Assembly (NCBI RefSeq): GCF_900143645.1
Contig: NZ_FRFD01000003.1
Location: forward strand, 620,001 to 684,000
Source: Anaerocolumna xylanovorans DSM 12503
GTDB taxonomy: Bacteria > Bacillota > Clostridia > Lachnospirales > Lachnospiraceae
Length of the DNA stretch: 64,000 nucleotides
Reading direction: 5' to 3'
The notes below the pieces were generated by a model, which made no database searches, was not told the DNA's origin, and worked only from the letters and a program-made list of their open reading frames with translations. Made by a program: the position numbers and the translations under genes. Each line of letters opens with the position of its first letter. Position 1 is the first letter of the stretch. Below, one piece after another: positions 16,712 through 25,302 of the stretch.

Positions 16712-18565
16712 ATGAAAAAATTAAATATTGGTATAATGGCACATGTGGATGCAGGTAAGACAACTGTAACGGAAGGATTTCTCTATCATAGTGGAATCAA
16801 AAATTCCATGGGAAATGTAGATAACGGAACTACTACAACGGATTCCATGGAGTTGGAGAGGCAACGGGGAATGACAATCCGTTCGGCAACGGTATCCTTT
16901 TTGATCGGGGAAAATAAAATTAACCTGATTGATACGCCGGGGCATATGGACTTTATTGCAGAAGTGGAGAGATCTTTGTCAGTGCTTGACGGAGTGATTC
17001 TGGTGATATCTGCAAAGGAAGGCGTTCAACCGCAGACACGTGCTATCTTTCATAAAATACAGCAAATGAAAATTCCAACTATTTTATTTATTAATAAAAT
17101 AGACCGCATGGGGGTAAATCTGGCAGAAGTATATGAGCAGATACACCAGCAGCTGACTGACAGCTATCTGTTGATGCAAAAGGTAGCATACCAATACAGC
17201 TTAGTAGGGCAGACTTATGAAATTTCAAAAAGAAGCTTTAATGAGACAGACTTTTCGGAACAGATTGTCGTGCAATCAGAGAAGCTTCTTGAAAAGTATA
17301 TGAATGAGGAAACGATTACCATAGAAGATTATGAGAATGTCATCCGCTCCCGTAACAGGTACGGAAAGCTTTACCCTGTATATCATGGGGCAGCCCTTCA
17401 AAATGTGGGCATTAAAGAACTTATGGAAGCTGTCGGTAAGTGGTTTATGCCAAGGGCAGATAAAAGCAGTCAGTTATCTGCTTATGTTTATAAGATATTG
17501 TTTGACGAGCATCATCATAAACTGTGTTTTACCCGTGTCTTTTCGGGAGAGATGGTTTTGAGGAACCATATTTCTATCGAAAGGGAGGGCCAGGAGATGG
17601 TGATACGCAATCTGTTCGGCCTGGAAAAGGGTGGTCTGGTACCGAAAGCAGCAGTGGAAGCAGGGGATGTGGCTGTGCTTCTGGATGTAAAGGAGCTGGT
17701 ATGCGGAGACTGGATGGGTGAGAGAACCAAACTTCCAACGATTTCCCAGACAGAGCCTTTATTAAAGGTTGGTGTCAGACCCATACCGGCTGCCAACAGA
17801 AGAGAACTGCTGGAAGCCCTGCAGATATTGGCTATGGAGGATCCTTATCTGGATTTGAATATTGATGAAGAGACGGAAGAAATCAAACTGAAACTCTTTG
17901 GAAATCTGCAAAGAGAGATATTACAGTCTCTGCTGAAGGAACGGTTTCATCTGGAAGCGGAATTTGACAGTGTTTCTACTGTTAAGAAGGATAAACCCAT
18001 GGATCAGGTAACCTGCATTGTTCCCATGAACAGCCCGGGCAATTTATTACGGGCGGGTGTGGGATTAATACTGGAACCTCTTGAGGAGGGCAGTGGTTTT
18101 CAATATGAGACAAAAGTATCTTTTGGGGATCTCACCAAGTCCTTTCAAAACGGTGTGAAAGAAGGAGTGGAGAAAGGAATTCGCAAAGGAGTGTTTGGAG
18201 AAGTGGTAGATACCAGGGTTACTTTTATGTATTTTGACTATGACAGTGTTACCAGTACTCCGGCGGATTTTCGAAGGCTGGCGGAAAGGGTTGTTTATGA
18301 AGCATTAAAAAGCATCGGCACCAGAACAATGGAGCCTGTAATGAGCTATACTCTTACTGCGCCGCAGGGGTATGAGAAGAAAATAATAACTGAGCTGGTT
18401 CGGATGAATGCTGTTATGGAAGAAACAAAGTATACCCAGACGGAAATGATAATGAAAGGTAAAGTAACGTTAGAAGCCTGCAAAGATTTTTCCGTGATAT
18501 TATTTACTTTAACAGAAGGCAGAGGAATTTTTGAAACGGTCTTTTGGCAGTACAGGGAGCAGTAG
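16712..18565 (+). CDS. Tet(M)-family ribosomal protection protein
   Basis: Translational GTPase related to EF-G that removes tetracycline from the ribosome. The 617-residue protein has G1 AHVDAGKTT, the ERQRGMTI switch, DTPGHMDF and NKIDR. It also has EF-G-like domains and the domain IV loop TSTPADFRRLAE, matching the STPADFR loop of Tet(M) that reaches the decoding site. It is about 20 residues shorter than Tet(M) (639), and the C-terminus differs, so it is a divergent homologue; known Tet classes cannot be assigned. ATG 16712 is chosen for AGGTG 6 nt upstream (GTG 16703 is less likely). Expression is probably controlled by the leader/terminator. Resistance is inferred, not shown. Confidence 0.85.
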   Translation: MKKLNIGIMAHVDAGKTTVTEGFLYHSGIKNSMGNVDNGTTTTDSMELERQRGMTIRSATVSFLIGENKINLIDTPGHMDFIAEVERSLSVLDGVILVISAKEGVQPQTRAIFHKIQQMKIPTILFINKIDRMGVNLAEVYEQIHQQLTDSYLLMQKVAYQYSLVGQTYEISKRSFNETDFSEQIVVQSEKLLEKYMNEETITIEDYENVIRSRNRYGKLYPVYHGAALQNVGIKELMEAVGKWFMPRADKSSQLSAYVYKILFDEHHHKLCFTRVFSGEMVLRNHISIEREGQEMVIRNLFGLEKGGLVPKAAVEAGDVAVLLDVKELVCGDWMGERTKLPTISQTEPLLKVGVRPIPAANRRELLEALQILAMEDPYLDLNIDEETEEIKLKLFGNLQREILQSLLKERFHLEAEFDSVSTVKKDKPMDQVTCIVPMNSPGNLLRAGVGLILEPLEEGSGFQYETKVSFGDLTKSFQNGVKEGVEKGIRKGVFGEVVDTRVTFMYFDYDSVTSTPADFRRLAERVVYEALKSIGTRTMEPVMSYTLTAPQGYEKKIITELVRMNAVMEETKYTQTEMIMKGKVTLEACKDFSVILFTLTEGRGIFETVFWQYREQ

Positions 18566-18660
18566 CAGATACTTCAAGAAGGTCGAATTAACTGCTCGTA
18601 TATTCTTGGAACCTCGTACATATCTTTTATACATAAGGTAATCGTACAGAGGGCAGCAGG

Positions 18661-19086
18661 ATGAATATTATCTCCATGCTTTTGGCTATTTTAGCAGGAG
18701 TATTAACAACTATTGAAGCAACTATAAATTCCCAGCTTGGAAAATACCTGACACCAAGTATAGCGACACTTCACAGCTTAATGACAGGGCTGTCATTTAT
18801 ATTGCTGATAAATCTTGTTCTGGGTAATTTACCAAGGTATTCAAAGATTACTACCGTTCGTCCCATCTGGCTGATAGGAGGATTTTTTGGAGCATCGATT
18901 ATCTATCTGTCTGCAAGGTCAATTCCATCCCTTGGAATATCCAATGCTTTAATCCTGATTCTGGCAGGTCAGCTTACCAGCAGCCTTGTAATGGATGTAT
19001 TTCTTAATGATGCACAGATAAGCCTGAAAAAGATGGGCGGAATGATCCTATTTCTCGTTGGTACCATCATGTTTCTGAAAGATTAG
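18661..19086 (+). CDS. Small DMT-superfamily membrane protein (YdcZ/DUF606)
   Basis: 141 residues, five hydrophobic helices (MLLAILAGVLTTIEATINSQ, FILLINLVL, SLGISNALILILAGQ, GGMILFLVGTIMFL). Matches the half-size YdcZ/DUF606 family, usually acting as pairs. Two paralogues sit side by side at 34702-35586, but this one is alone. The substrate is unknown. Confidence 0.75.
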   Translation: MNIISMLLAILAGVLTTIEATINSQLGKYLTPSIATLHSLMTGLSFILLINLVLGNLPRYSKITTVRPIWLIGGFFGASIIYLSARSIPSLGISNALILILAGQLTSSLVMDVFLNDAQISLKKMGGMILFLVGTIMFLKD

Positions 19087-19138
19087 GTAAGGAATGTCTA
19101 AATTAAGCAAAATATGAAAAGTAAAAGCAAATGTGTAC

Positions 19139-19166
19139 TTGCAATTCTTTTCATTCTATGTATAAT
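19139..19166 (+). promoter_or_regulatory. Promoter of a candidate small RNA
   Basis: TTGCAA, 16-nt spacer, TATAAT (19161-19166), about 75 nt before a strong terminator. Confidence 0.55.
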
Positions 19167-19172
19167 TACATT

Positions 19173-19272
19173 AAAAGATTAGTAAAGGGTGATTCCTTTG
19201 GGATATTTTAAATACAAACTTCATGTTGAACATTTTACAAAAGACGGGCTTTGCAGCCCGTCTTTCTTTTTG
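19173..19272 (+). ncRNA. Candidate short transcript (small RNA or small-protein mRNA)
   Basis: About 100 nt bounded by a good promoter and a strong terminator (AAAGACGGGCT-TTGC-AGCCCGTCTTT plus T-tract, 19240-19272). Inside is an open frame from GTG 19189 or TTG 19198 (behind AAAGGGTG) that reads GYFKYKLHVEHFTKDG and runs through the terminator to 19287. Neither the RNA nor the peptide is recognised. The rest of 19087-19300 shows nothing further. Confidence 0.4.
19240..19272 (+). terminator. Intrinsic terminator
   Basis: 11-bp perfect GC-rich stem with TTGC loop followed by CTTTCTTTTT-like tract. Confidence 0.8.
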
Positions 19273-19300
19273 GCTTTAACTTGGTGAAGTGCAAGGGTTC

Positions 19301-19359
19301 ATTTTCAACTACTAATTAAAGGAGTATCAAATCAAAGATTTGATATCCAGGAAAGAGGG
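19301..19359 (+). repeat. Type B interspersed element (copy B1)
   Basis: TTTTCAACTACTAATTAAAG, GAG, hairpin TATCAAATC-AAA-GATTTGATA, then CCAGGAAAGAGGGTG. It is the first of two tandem copies; its own first-hairpin left arm is degenerate. Confidence 0.8.
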
Positions 19360-19363
19360 TGTG

Positions 19364-19433
19364 TTGAAAAGGAATTTTCAACTACTAATTGAAGGAGTAT
19401 CAAATCAAAGATTTGATATCCAGAAAAGAGGAT
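19364..19433 (+). repeat. Type B interspersed element (copy B2) providing the RBS of the dehydrogenase
   Basis: First hairpin GTTGAAAA-GGAA-TTTTCAAC, spacer, second hairpin TATCAAATC-AAA-GATTTGATA, then CCAGAAAAGAGG immediately before ATG 19437. The repeat thus supplies the ribosome binding site. Confidence 0.85.
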
Positions 19434-19436
19434 GCT

Positions 19437-20417
19437 ATGAGGATTGCGGTCTACGAATTAAGACAGGATGAGAAAAAGAAGTTAGAGGAATTAAAGGAAA
19501 AGCACGGAATTGAACTGGTGACTACGGGAAAGACGCTGAATAAGCAGACCTTAAAGCTTTGCGCTGGCTGTGAAGGAGTTAGTATTCTGGGAAGAAGCAG
19601 CCTTGATGAGGAGCTTCTGGCAGGACTTAAAAAGCAGGGTACCGGTTATATCTCAACAAGGACCATAGGATATAACCATATAGACGCAAGATTTGCAAAA
19701 GAAATCGGATTAAAGATATGTAATGCAGGCTATCCGCCAAAAGGAGTTGCGGAATTTGCAGTTATGCTGATGCTGCTTACCCTGCGCCACTACAAACCTG
19801 CCATGTGGCGGCAGAATGTCAACGACTATTCTCTTTTTGGACTGACCGGTCAGGAATTGGGCAATCAGACCGTAGGAGTTATCGGAACAGGGAACATTGG
19901 CATGGAAGTGCTAAAGATACTTTCAGGTTTTGGATGTAAGCTGGTCGCCTCTGACAAGTGGGAGAAGGAGGAAGGAAAAAAGTACGCACAGTATGTATCC
20001 CTGGATGAATTATATCGTGTCTCTGATATCATAACCCTTCATGTGCCGTTGCTGGAAGAAAACAGGCATTTCATAAACAAGGAAGCCATTGATAAGATGA
20101 AAACAGGGGTAATACTCATCAATACCGCCAGAGGGGAATTAATGGACATAGAAGCATTAACTGAAGGGATTGAGTCGCAAAAAATAGGGGCCTTGGGACT
20201 GGATGTATTTGAAAAGGAAGAAGGAATATATCATGCAGACAGGAAAACAGATATTCTAAAGAACAGGGATATGGTTTATTTAAGGCAGTTTCCCAATGTT
20301 GTTATGACCCAGCATATGGCGTTTTACACAAAGGCTAATATAGACAGTATGGTTACATGGGGCATTGAGGGGATTTTGGATATGTATGGCGGCAGAGTAT
20401 GCAGACAGGAAATTTAA
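19437..20417 (+). CDS. D-2-hydroxyacid (D-lactate) dehydrogenase, VanH-like
   Basis: NAD-dependent reduction of pyruvate or another 2-oxoacid to the D-hydroxyacid. The 326-residue protein has the family features STRTIGYNHID, the Rossmann GXGXXG as VGVIGTGNIGMEVL, the catalytic Arg in INTARGELMD, a Glu in LDVFEKEEG, and the His in TQHMAFYT. The STRTIGYNHID/AVMLMLL block resembles VanH and fermentative D-LDH. With a D-Ser-type ligase in the window, a housekeeping D-LDH is the better guess. ATG 19437 is chosen because the AAAGAGG of repeat B2 lies 4-5 nt upstream. A longer frame to 19389 would just translate the repeat. Confidence 0.82.
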   Translation: MRIAVYELRQDEKKKLEELKEKHGIELVTTGKTLNKQTLKLCAGCEGVSILGRSSLDEELLAGLKKQGTGYISTRTIGYNHIDARFAKEIGLKICNAGYPPKGVAEFAVMLMLLTLRHYKPAMWRQNVNDYSLFGLTGQELGNQTVGVIGTGNIGMEVLKILSGFGCKLVASDKWEKEEGKKYAQYVSLDELYRVSDIITLHVPLLEENRHFINKEAIDKMKTGVILINTARGELMDIEALTEGIESQKIGALGLDVFEKEEGIYHADRKTDILKNRDMVYLRQFPNVVMTQHMAFYTKANIDSMVTWGIEGILDMYGGRVCRQEI

Positions 20418-20441
20418 GTCGTAAGAAAAAACTGGTTGTTA

Positions 20442-20470
20442 TTGACAATCAGTTTTTTTTATACTATACT
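20442..20470 (+). promoter_or_regulatory. Promoter of the GntR-ABC operon
   Basis: TTGACA (20442-20447), 17-nt spacer, TATACT (20465-20470). The following 25 nt contain a partly symmetric TATTAATAGTAATAGTAC, a possible autoregulatory site for the YtrA-type regulator. Confidence 0.7.
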
Positions 20471-20536
20471 AACTGTATTAATAGTAATAGTACACTTCAT
20501 ATACAGGTGTGGATTACACAGAGAAAGGAGTGCCTT

Positions 20537-20899
20537 ATGATAATCATTGACTATAAAGACCGCAGACCAATCTATGAACAGGTGGAGGAACGGTTTGAAG
20601 AGTTAATTCTAAAGGGTGGATTATTGCCGAAAGAGCAGCTTCCTTCCGTGCGTAATCTGGCTATGGAATTGTCAATAAATCCGAATACCATTCAAAGAGC
20701 TTACATGGAATTGGAACGAAAGGGTTTTATTTATACCGTTAAGGGCAGAGGAAGCTTTATTGCTGATACGGAACATCTGGTAGATATCAGGAAGAATGAT
20801 TTGCTGTGTTCGGTTGCCGAGATTTTGAGAGAAGCGAAAGAAATTGGCATAGAGAAAGACCAGGTTATAAAGAAAGTCGAAGAAGTGTATGAAAAGTAA
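20537..20899 (+). CDS. GntR-family transcriptional regulator, YtrA subfamily
   Basis: 120 residues. The N-terminal winged HTH (PIYEQVEERFEELI, LPSVRNLAMELSINPNTIQRAY, GFIYTVKGRGSFIA) is followed by only a short helical tail, as in YtrA. YtrA members repress adjacent ABC transporters and respond to cell-wall antibiotics in other Firmicutes. ATG 20537 has GAAAGGAG 6-8 nt upstream. It is first in an operon with the ABC genes below. Confidence 0.85.
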   Translation: MIIIDYKDRRPIYEQVEERFEELILKGGLLPKEQLPSVRNLAMELSINPNTIQRAYMELERKGFIYTVKGRGSFIADTEHLVDIRKNDLLCSVAEILREAKEIGIEKDQVIKKVEEVYEK

Positions 20900-20925
20900 G
20901 TTTAAATTGGAGACTGGTATTTAGG

Positions 20926-20962
20926 AATATCAAATCAAAGATTGGATATTTAGAAAAGAGGT
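20926..20962 (+). repeat. Type B element, partial (copy B3), providing the RBS of the ABC ATPase
   Basis: AATATCAAATCAAAGATTGG, then ATATTTAGAAAAGAGG. The second hairpin is intact apart from one T-to-G change. The element ends in the ribosome binding site for ATG 20967. Confidence 0.75.
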
Positions 20963-20966
20963 TAAT

Positions 20967-21869
20967 ATGATAGAAGCGCAATGCCTGACGAAGCGGTTTG
21001 ATTCCATTAAGGCTGTGGATAATATTAATGCTGTCATCAAAGAGGGAGAGGTCTTTGGGCTTGTTGGAACCAACGGGGCTGGTAAAAGTACTTTTTTACG
21101 GATGGTGGCAGGGGTTCTAAGGCCCGATGAAGGGACCATCAAAGTGGATGGCTATCCGGCATATGAAAATATGGATGCCAAGAAGCTGTTATTTTATATT
21201 TCGGATGATAGTTATTTTTTCAGTAACAGTACGCCGGGAGATTTGAAAAATTATTATAAAGTTATTTACACTGGTTTTGATGAGCAGCGTTTTGAAGAGC
21301 TGATGAAGAAGTTTGGATTGGATAGCAGGCGCAAAATAAATACTTTTTCAAAGGGTATGAAAAAACAGCTTACTGTACTTTTGGGAATTTGCGCCAACAC
21401 CAAATATCTTCTTTGTGATGAAACCTTTGACGGACTTGATCCGGTTATGCGCCAGGCTGTAAAGAGCCTGTTTGCAAAGGAGATTGCAGAAAGAGGCTTA
21501 ACTCCTGTAATCGCTTCCCATAATTTAAGGGAGCTTGAGGATATCTGCGATCATGTGGGATTATTGCATAGAGGCGGAATTTTATTGTCAAAGGATCTTT
21601 TTGACATGAAGCTTAGTATTCATAAGATACAGTGTGTATTTAAAGAAGAAGTAGAGTTAAAAGAGCTTTTTGGTGATACGGATATCCTTAAAACAGAAAG
21701 AAGAGGCTCTCTTTATACTATAACGGCAAGAGGCAGCAGAGAAGAGATTATTGCTAAAATAGAAAAGCACAATCCCGTATTTTCAGAAGTTCTTCCTCTT
21801 TCTTTGGAGGAGATTTTTATCAGCGAAACGGAGGTGGCAGGTTATGACATCAAGAAACTTATTTTTTAA
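20967..21869 (+). CDS. ABC transporter ATP-binding protein (YtrB-like)
   Basis: 300 residues. Walker A GTNGAGKSTFLR, signature TFSKGMKKQLTVLLG (degenerate, typical for this group), Walker B YLLCDETFDGLD and the switch His in VIASHNLRELEDICDHVG. The C-terminal about 90 residues are the regulatory extension of YtrB/EcsA-type ATPases. It is co-transcribed with the GntR regulator and overlaps the permease start by 26 nt. Probable role: export or cell-envelope stress response; substrate unknown. Confidence 0.85.
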   Translation: MIEAQCLTKRFDSIKAVDNINAVIKEGEVFGLVGTNGAGKSTFLRMVAGVLRPDEGTIKVDGYPAYENMDAKKLLFYISDDSYFFSNSTPGDLKNYYKVIYTGFDEQRFEELMKKFGLDSRRKINTFSKGMKKQLTVLLGICANTKYLLCDETFDGLDPVMRQAVKSLFAKEIAERGLTPVIASHNLRELEDICDHVGLLHRGGILLSKDLFDMKLSIHKIQCVFKEEVELKELFGDTDILKTERRGSLYTITARGSREEIIAKIEKHNPVFSEVLPLSLEEIFISETEVAGYDIKKLIF

Positions 21870-23913
21870 ACTTCAAAAAGAAGACATAAAGAGAAGAATG
21901 TGGGTTGCTGCCTTGTCAATGCTGGTATTTTTCCTGTTTGGCCCCATATGGCTGGCACTGACTATGGAAAGCATGACAGATATTATGGGAGTTAAATATT
22001 TGGTAAAAGAAATGTCGGCGGTCATAGGCCCTGGATTTATCCTCCAGTATCTGATTGCAATTGCAGGGGCTCTCATATGTGCCTGCAGTGGATATTTCTA
22101 CCTGCATTCTAAAAAGAAAGTAGATTTTTTTCACAGTGTGCCGGTTAAAAGAGAAACTCTGTTTTTGGTAAACTTTTTCGACGGCATACTGCTATATTTC
22201 CTGCCTTATTTTATAAGTATGATATTGAACTTTGTGGTACTCTTTACCGGAGGATATCTGCGTTCCGGTATCGTAATTGCAGGTTTCCAGGCTCTTTTAG
22301 TGAACCTGTTGTATTTTCTTTTACTTTATACTTTAACTGTTCTGGCAATAATGCTTACCGGAAACGGAATTGTAAGCCTTCTTGGCATTGGAGTATTTTT
22401 TGCTTACGGACCCTTTATTATGGCGATAAAGGATATGTATTGCCATGAATTCTTTAAGACCTATTTGTTAAACAGCAATGAAAGCAGGATATTTGAATTC
22501 CTGTCTCCCATAGGAAAATATATTTACAAATCACAGCAGATTAAAAACGGTAATTATGACGGAATTGCTCTAAGTATCCTTATGACAGCGGCAGTTATTC
22601 TTTTGCTGCTTGTGTTCTCTCTCATACTTTATAAAAAGCGCCCTTCGGAAGCGGCAGGTAAGGCAATGGCCTTTGGGATAGCTAAACCGATTATCAAATT
22701 CTTGCTTATCATACCAATAACCCTTGGAGGCGGCATGATATTCAGAAACGCCGCCAATGTCCATTCGGACGGATGGATGATATTTGGTCTATTGCTGATC
22801 TTTTTAATATTTGGAGCAATCATTGAAATTATCTATCAGTTTGATTTAAAGAAAGCTTTCACTCACAGAAAAGGGTTGGCGGTATATGCATTTGCAACTG
22901 CTGTAATTGTATGCATTTTCCGCTTTGACCTCATCTCTTATGATACCTACCTGCCGGATAAGGATAGGGTGGCTTCTATGAGCATAGGTATGCCTGATAT
23001 TGATAGCGGCAGAAACTTTCTGGAAATAAACCAGACAGGTACAGGATATACGTATAATTCTGCCTTTCAATACGAAATAAAATATATGAGGCTGAAGGAT
23101 TTTGATGCTGCTTATGAAATAGCAAAGCTTGGCATGAAGGAGAGCAAAAAGACGGAGGAGGGTTCAGATAAGAGCTATAGTGCTATGGTAGCTTTCCATC
23201 TTAAAAATGGAAGGACTGTAATACGCAACTACGCCGCGGTTTACGACAAGGATTTGTCTTTAGTAAAGCAGGTTTATGAAAACAGTGACTTTAAGGAGGG
23301 ACATTATCCGATTTATCGTTGGAAGAATGAATATATTACTTCCGTTTCTGCTTATAATTCTATAGAAGAGAAATATTTTACCCTTACGGAAGCGGAAACG
23401 GCGGAATTACTTGCTATATACAAAGAAGAACTAAAAACACTTACAATTGATGAAATTATTAAAGGCAAGCCGCTGGCAACTCTTCGGTTTACATTAATTG
23501 ATGGATACTCTTTTGAATATCACATATTCCCTGAATTTACAAAAACGAAAGAATTTTTGTCGGCTCATGGCTTTCAAAATTATAATCAGACAAATGCAAA
23601 AGATATTAAAAAGATAATTGTAATGAAGCAGACCGAAAATCAGGATACGATTTACTTGGGGGACAAAAATATAAATGATAAGGGAACAGAGATTCAACAA
23701 GCTGACTATACTGGAAAAGACCAGATAGGAGAAATTTTTCAGGCGGCTATACCGGCAGCTTATTGTGACGAATTCCGCGGAGTACTGTCTCCGGATTATG
23801 ATTTTACGGTCAAGATAATATTTAATACGGATAGTTATGGCAATGAAACAGTAGAATTGTATTATTTTTCAAAGAATAATATACCGGACTTTGTATTAAA
23901 GGACTTGCATTAA
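21844..23913 (+). CDS. ABC transporter permease with large extracytoplasmic C-terminal region
   Basis: 689 residues: six or more helices in residues 15-260, two or three near 280-370, then a soluble region of about 300 residues (from YDTYLPDKDRVASMSIG) probably outside the membrane. The motif VDFFHSVPVKRETLF after TM2 matches the YtrC/YtrD-type permeases (HSLPVKR pattern). GGAGGTGG precedes ATG 21844 inside the ATPase gene. It works with the upstream ATPase under the GntR regulator. The soluble domain is not recognised. Confidence 0.8.
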   Translation: MTSRNLFFKLQKEDIKRRMWVAALSMLVFFLFGPIWLALTMESMTDIMGVKYLVKEMSAVIGPGFILQYLIAIAGALICACSGYFYLHSKKKVDFFHSVPVKRETLFLVNFFDGILLYFLPYFISMILNFVVLFTGGYLRSGIVIAGFQALLVNLLYFLLLYTLTVLAIMLTGNGIVSLLGIGVFFAYGPFIMAIKDMYCHEFFKTYLLNSNESRIFEFLSPIGKYIYKSQQIKNGNYDGIALSILMTAAVILLLLVFSLILYKKRPSEAAGKAMAFGIAKPIIKFLLIIPITLGGGMIFRNAANVHSDGWMIFGLLLIFLIFGAIIEIIYQFDLKKAFTHRKGLAVYAFATAVIVCIFRFDLISYDTYLPDKDRVASMSIGMPDIDSGRNFLEINQTGTGYTYNSAFQYEIKYMRLKDFDAAYEIAKLGMKESKKTEEGSDKSYSAMVAFHLKNGRTVIRNYAAVYDKDLSLVKQVYENSDFKEGHYPIYRWKNEYITSVSAYNSIEEKYFTLTEAETAELLAIYKEELKTLTIDEIIKGKPLATLRFTLIDGYSFEYHIFPEFTKTKEFLSAHGFQNYNQTNAKDIKKIIVMKQTENQDTIYLGDKNINDKGTEIQQADYTGKDQIGEIFQAAIPAAYCDEFRGVLSPDYDFTVKIIFNTDSYGNETVELYYFSKNNIPDFVLKDLH

Positions 23914-24013
23914 TATTCTTTTGAGTATTTTTCCTGATTGTGTTTAAAAATAAAGAATATGGTATAATATTAGAGTGGGGGACATTATACCCCGCTCTAT
24001 TATTATAAAGAAA

Positions 24014-24082
24014 AATAAAATTTATTTTTCAACTACAAATTAACGAATAGTAAATCAAAGGTTGGATATTCAGGAAAGAGGT
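24014..24082 (+). repeat. Type B element (copy B4), joined to a type A element
   Basis: First hairpin GAAAAATAAA/TTTATTTTTC, then AACTACAAATTAACGAATAG, hairpin core AAATCAAAGGTTGG, and ATATTCAGGAAAGAGGTTAG. It abuts type A copy A1. A possible promoter and a GAGTGGGG/CCCCGCTC hairpin lie at 23970-24000. Confidence 0.7.
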
Positions 24083-24084
24083 TA

Positions 24085-24174
24085 GTGTGAATTATTGAAA
24101 AGCATGATTCACACGCAAATTTGTGTCTGCGGCCCAAAGCTTGCAGGGACAGGAAAGGCATAAATATTAATATG
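24085..24174 (+). repeat. Type A interspersed element (copy A1)
   Basis: First hairpin GTGTGAAT/ATTCACAC, then GCAAATTTGTGTCTGCGG, second stem with GCAGG partner, ACAGGAAAGGCATA and ATATTAATATG. It supplies the RBS and start codon of the lipoprotein gene. Unlike the other type A copies, the first ATG of the tail is changed to ATA. Confidence 0.85.
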
Positions 24175-25266
24175 AAAAAGATTATGATAGTCGCTCTGTT
24201 GCTCTTTCAGATGGCAATTCTGATGTCATGCAGGGAGAAGGCAGAGGAGAAGGATAATACCCTGCCGCAGGATAATATATCGGAAACACCTGCAGTTACA
24301 ACGGACAAGATAGTAGATACCTCTGACAGTCAGGAAGAGGAGGGAAATAAGGCAAATGTTCTGGATTATTTTCCGTACAGGGAAAATAAACAGTATTTTT
24401 ATGAGGGAGAAGGAAATGAATATGCGTCCTTCTGGAGTTATACAGATTATCAGGATAAGGACAGCGGCAGGATACAGCTTCGTACAGACAATGGGGGGAC
24501 AGAAACGGTTCAGGTAATAGAAGGGAACAGTTCAAGTATTGCCATTATCGTAAGCAAGGAAGAAAATTATTACCGGGACAATCTTTTGAAAATCAACAGC
24601 GTGGAAGAACCGGAAGTGCTATTAATGGGCCCCCTGGAGAAAGGCACAGAATGGACTCTGGCGGATGGAAGAAAGCGCTATATATCTGATATGGAGAAAG
24701 AAATCAGTGTTCCTCTTGGAAAGTTTACGGCAATAGAGGTGACAACAGAGGAAAATGGCGGTGAGATGAAGGAGTATTATGCCAAGGATATAGGACTGAT
24801 CAAAAGGGAATATAATTCGGACGGTCTGGCAGTCACTTCTTCCTTAAAGGAAATAAAAGAAACTCCCTTAGAGCAAAACCTTACAGTCTACTATCCTAAT
24901 GGAGATGAGAAGGTGCAAAAAGAAGAGAAAACACTGAAATTCTATACCAATGACATAACCCGTCTTAAGATGCAGGAGCTGCTAAGGGAAAAGCATGAAG
25001 CAAGTCAGGGTTTAATCAGCTTAAAAACAAATCTAAATTCCTTATATAAAGGCAGCGATGATATCGTGTATGCCGATTTCTCCAAGGAACTTATAACCGA
25101 CATGAATGCGGGAGCAGGCTTTGAGCAGCTTATTTTGCAGGCGATTGCCGATACCCTTGGAGGCTATTATGATGCAAAGGAAATATGCCTTACTGTGGAG
25201 CAAAAGCCCTATGAGTCAGGGCACATTCTTTTGAAAAAGGGAGAGACCTTAAAGGTCAGCCAATAG
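24172..25266 (+). CDS. Lipoprotein with C-terminal GerMN domain
   Basis: 364 residues. Signal peptide with lipobox ILMSC (Cys about 21), an acidic linker, and a middle domain (YFPYRENKQYFYEGEG..., GPLEKGTEWTLADG). A C-terminal GerMN-type domain follows, including LTVYYPNGDEKVQKEEKTL, VYADFSKELI and FEQLILQAIADTLG. GerMN occurs in spore germination lipoproteins, but also in vegetative lipoproteins, so the role is uncertain. ATG 24172 is chosen; a longer frame from 24121 would translate the repeat. It lies outside the outer face of the membrane, anchored by lipid. Confidence 0.78.
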   Translation: MKKIMIVALLLFQMAILMSCREKAEEKDNTLPQDNISETPAVTTDKIVDTSDSQEEEGNKANVLDYFPYRENKQYFYEGEGNEYASFWSYTDYQDKDSGRIQLRTDNGGTETVQVIEGNSSSIAIIVSKEENYYRDNLLKINSVEEPEVLLMGPLEKGTEWTLADGRKRYISDMEKEISVPLGKFTAIEVTTEENGGEMKEYYAKDIGLIKREYNSDGLAVTSSLKEIKETPLEQNLTVYYPNGDEKVQKEEKTLKFYTNDITRLKMQELLREKHEASQGLISLKTNLNSLYKGSDDIVYADFSKELITDMNAGAGFEQLILQAIADTLGGYYDAKEICLTVEQKPYESGHILLKKGETLKVSQ

Positions 25267-25302
25267 AGGATTAAATAACAATAGAAAGAAAGGGATGGGC
25301 AT

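Noticed and set aside
14175..18565. An integrative conjugative element carrying topB and the tet-like gene
   Set aside because: No relaxase, coupling protein, integrase or att-like direct repeats were seen around these genes; their base use does not differ visibly from neighbours.
19437..20417. The D-2-hydroxyacid dehydrogenase as a true VanH of a glycopeptide cluster
   Set aside because: The window's ligase is of the D-Ser (VanG) type, which needs no D-lactate, and the gene is 15 kb away in another context.
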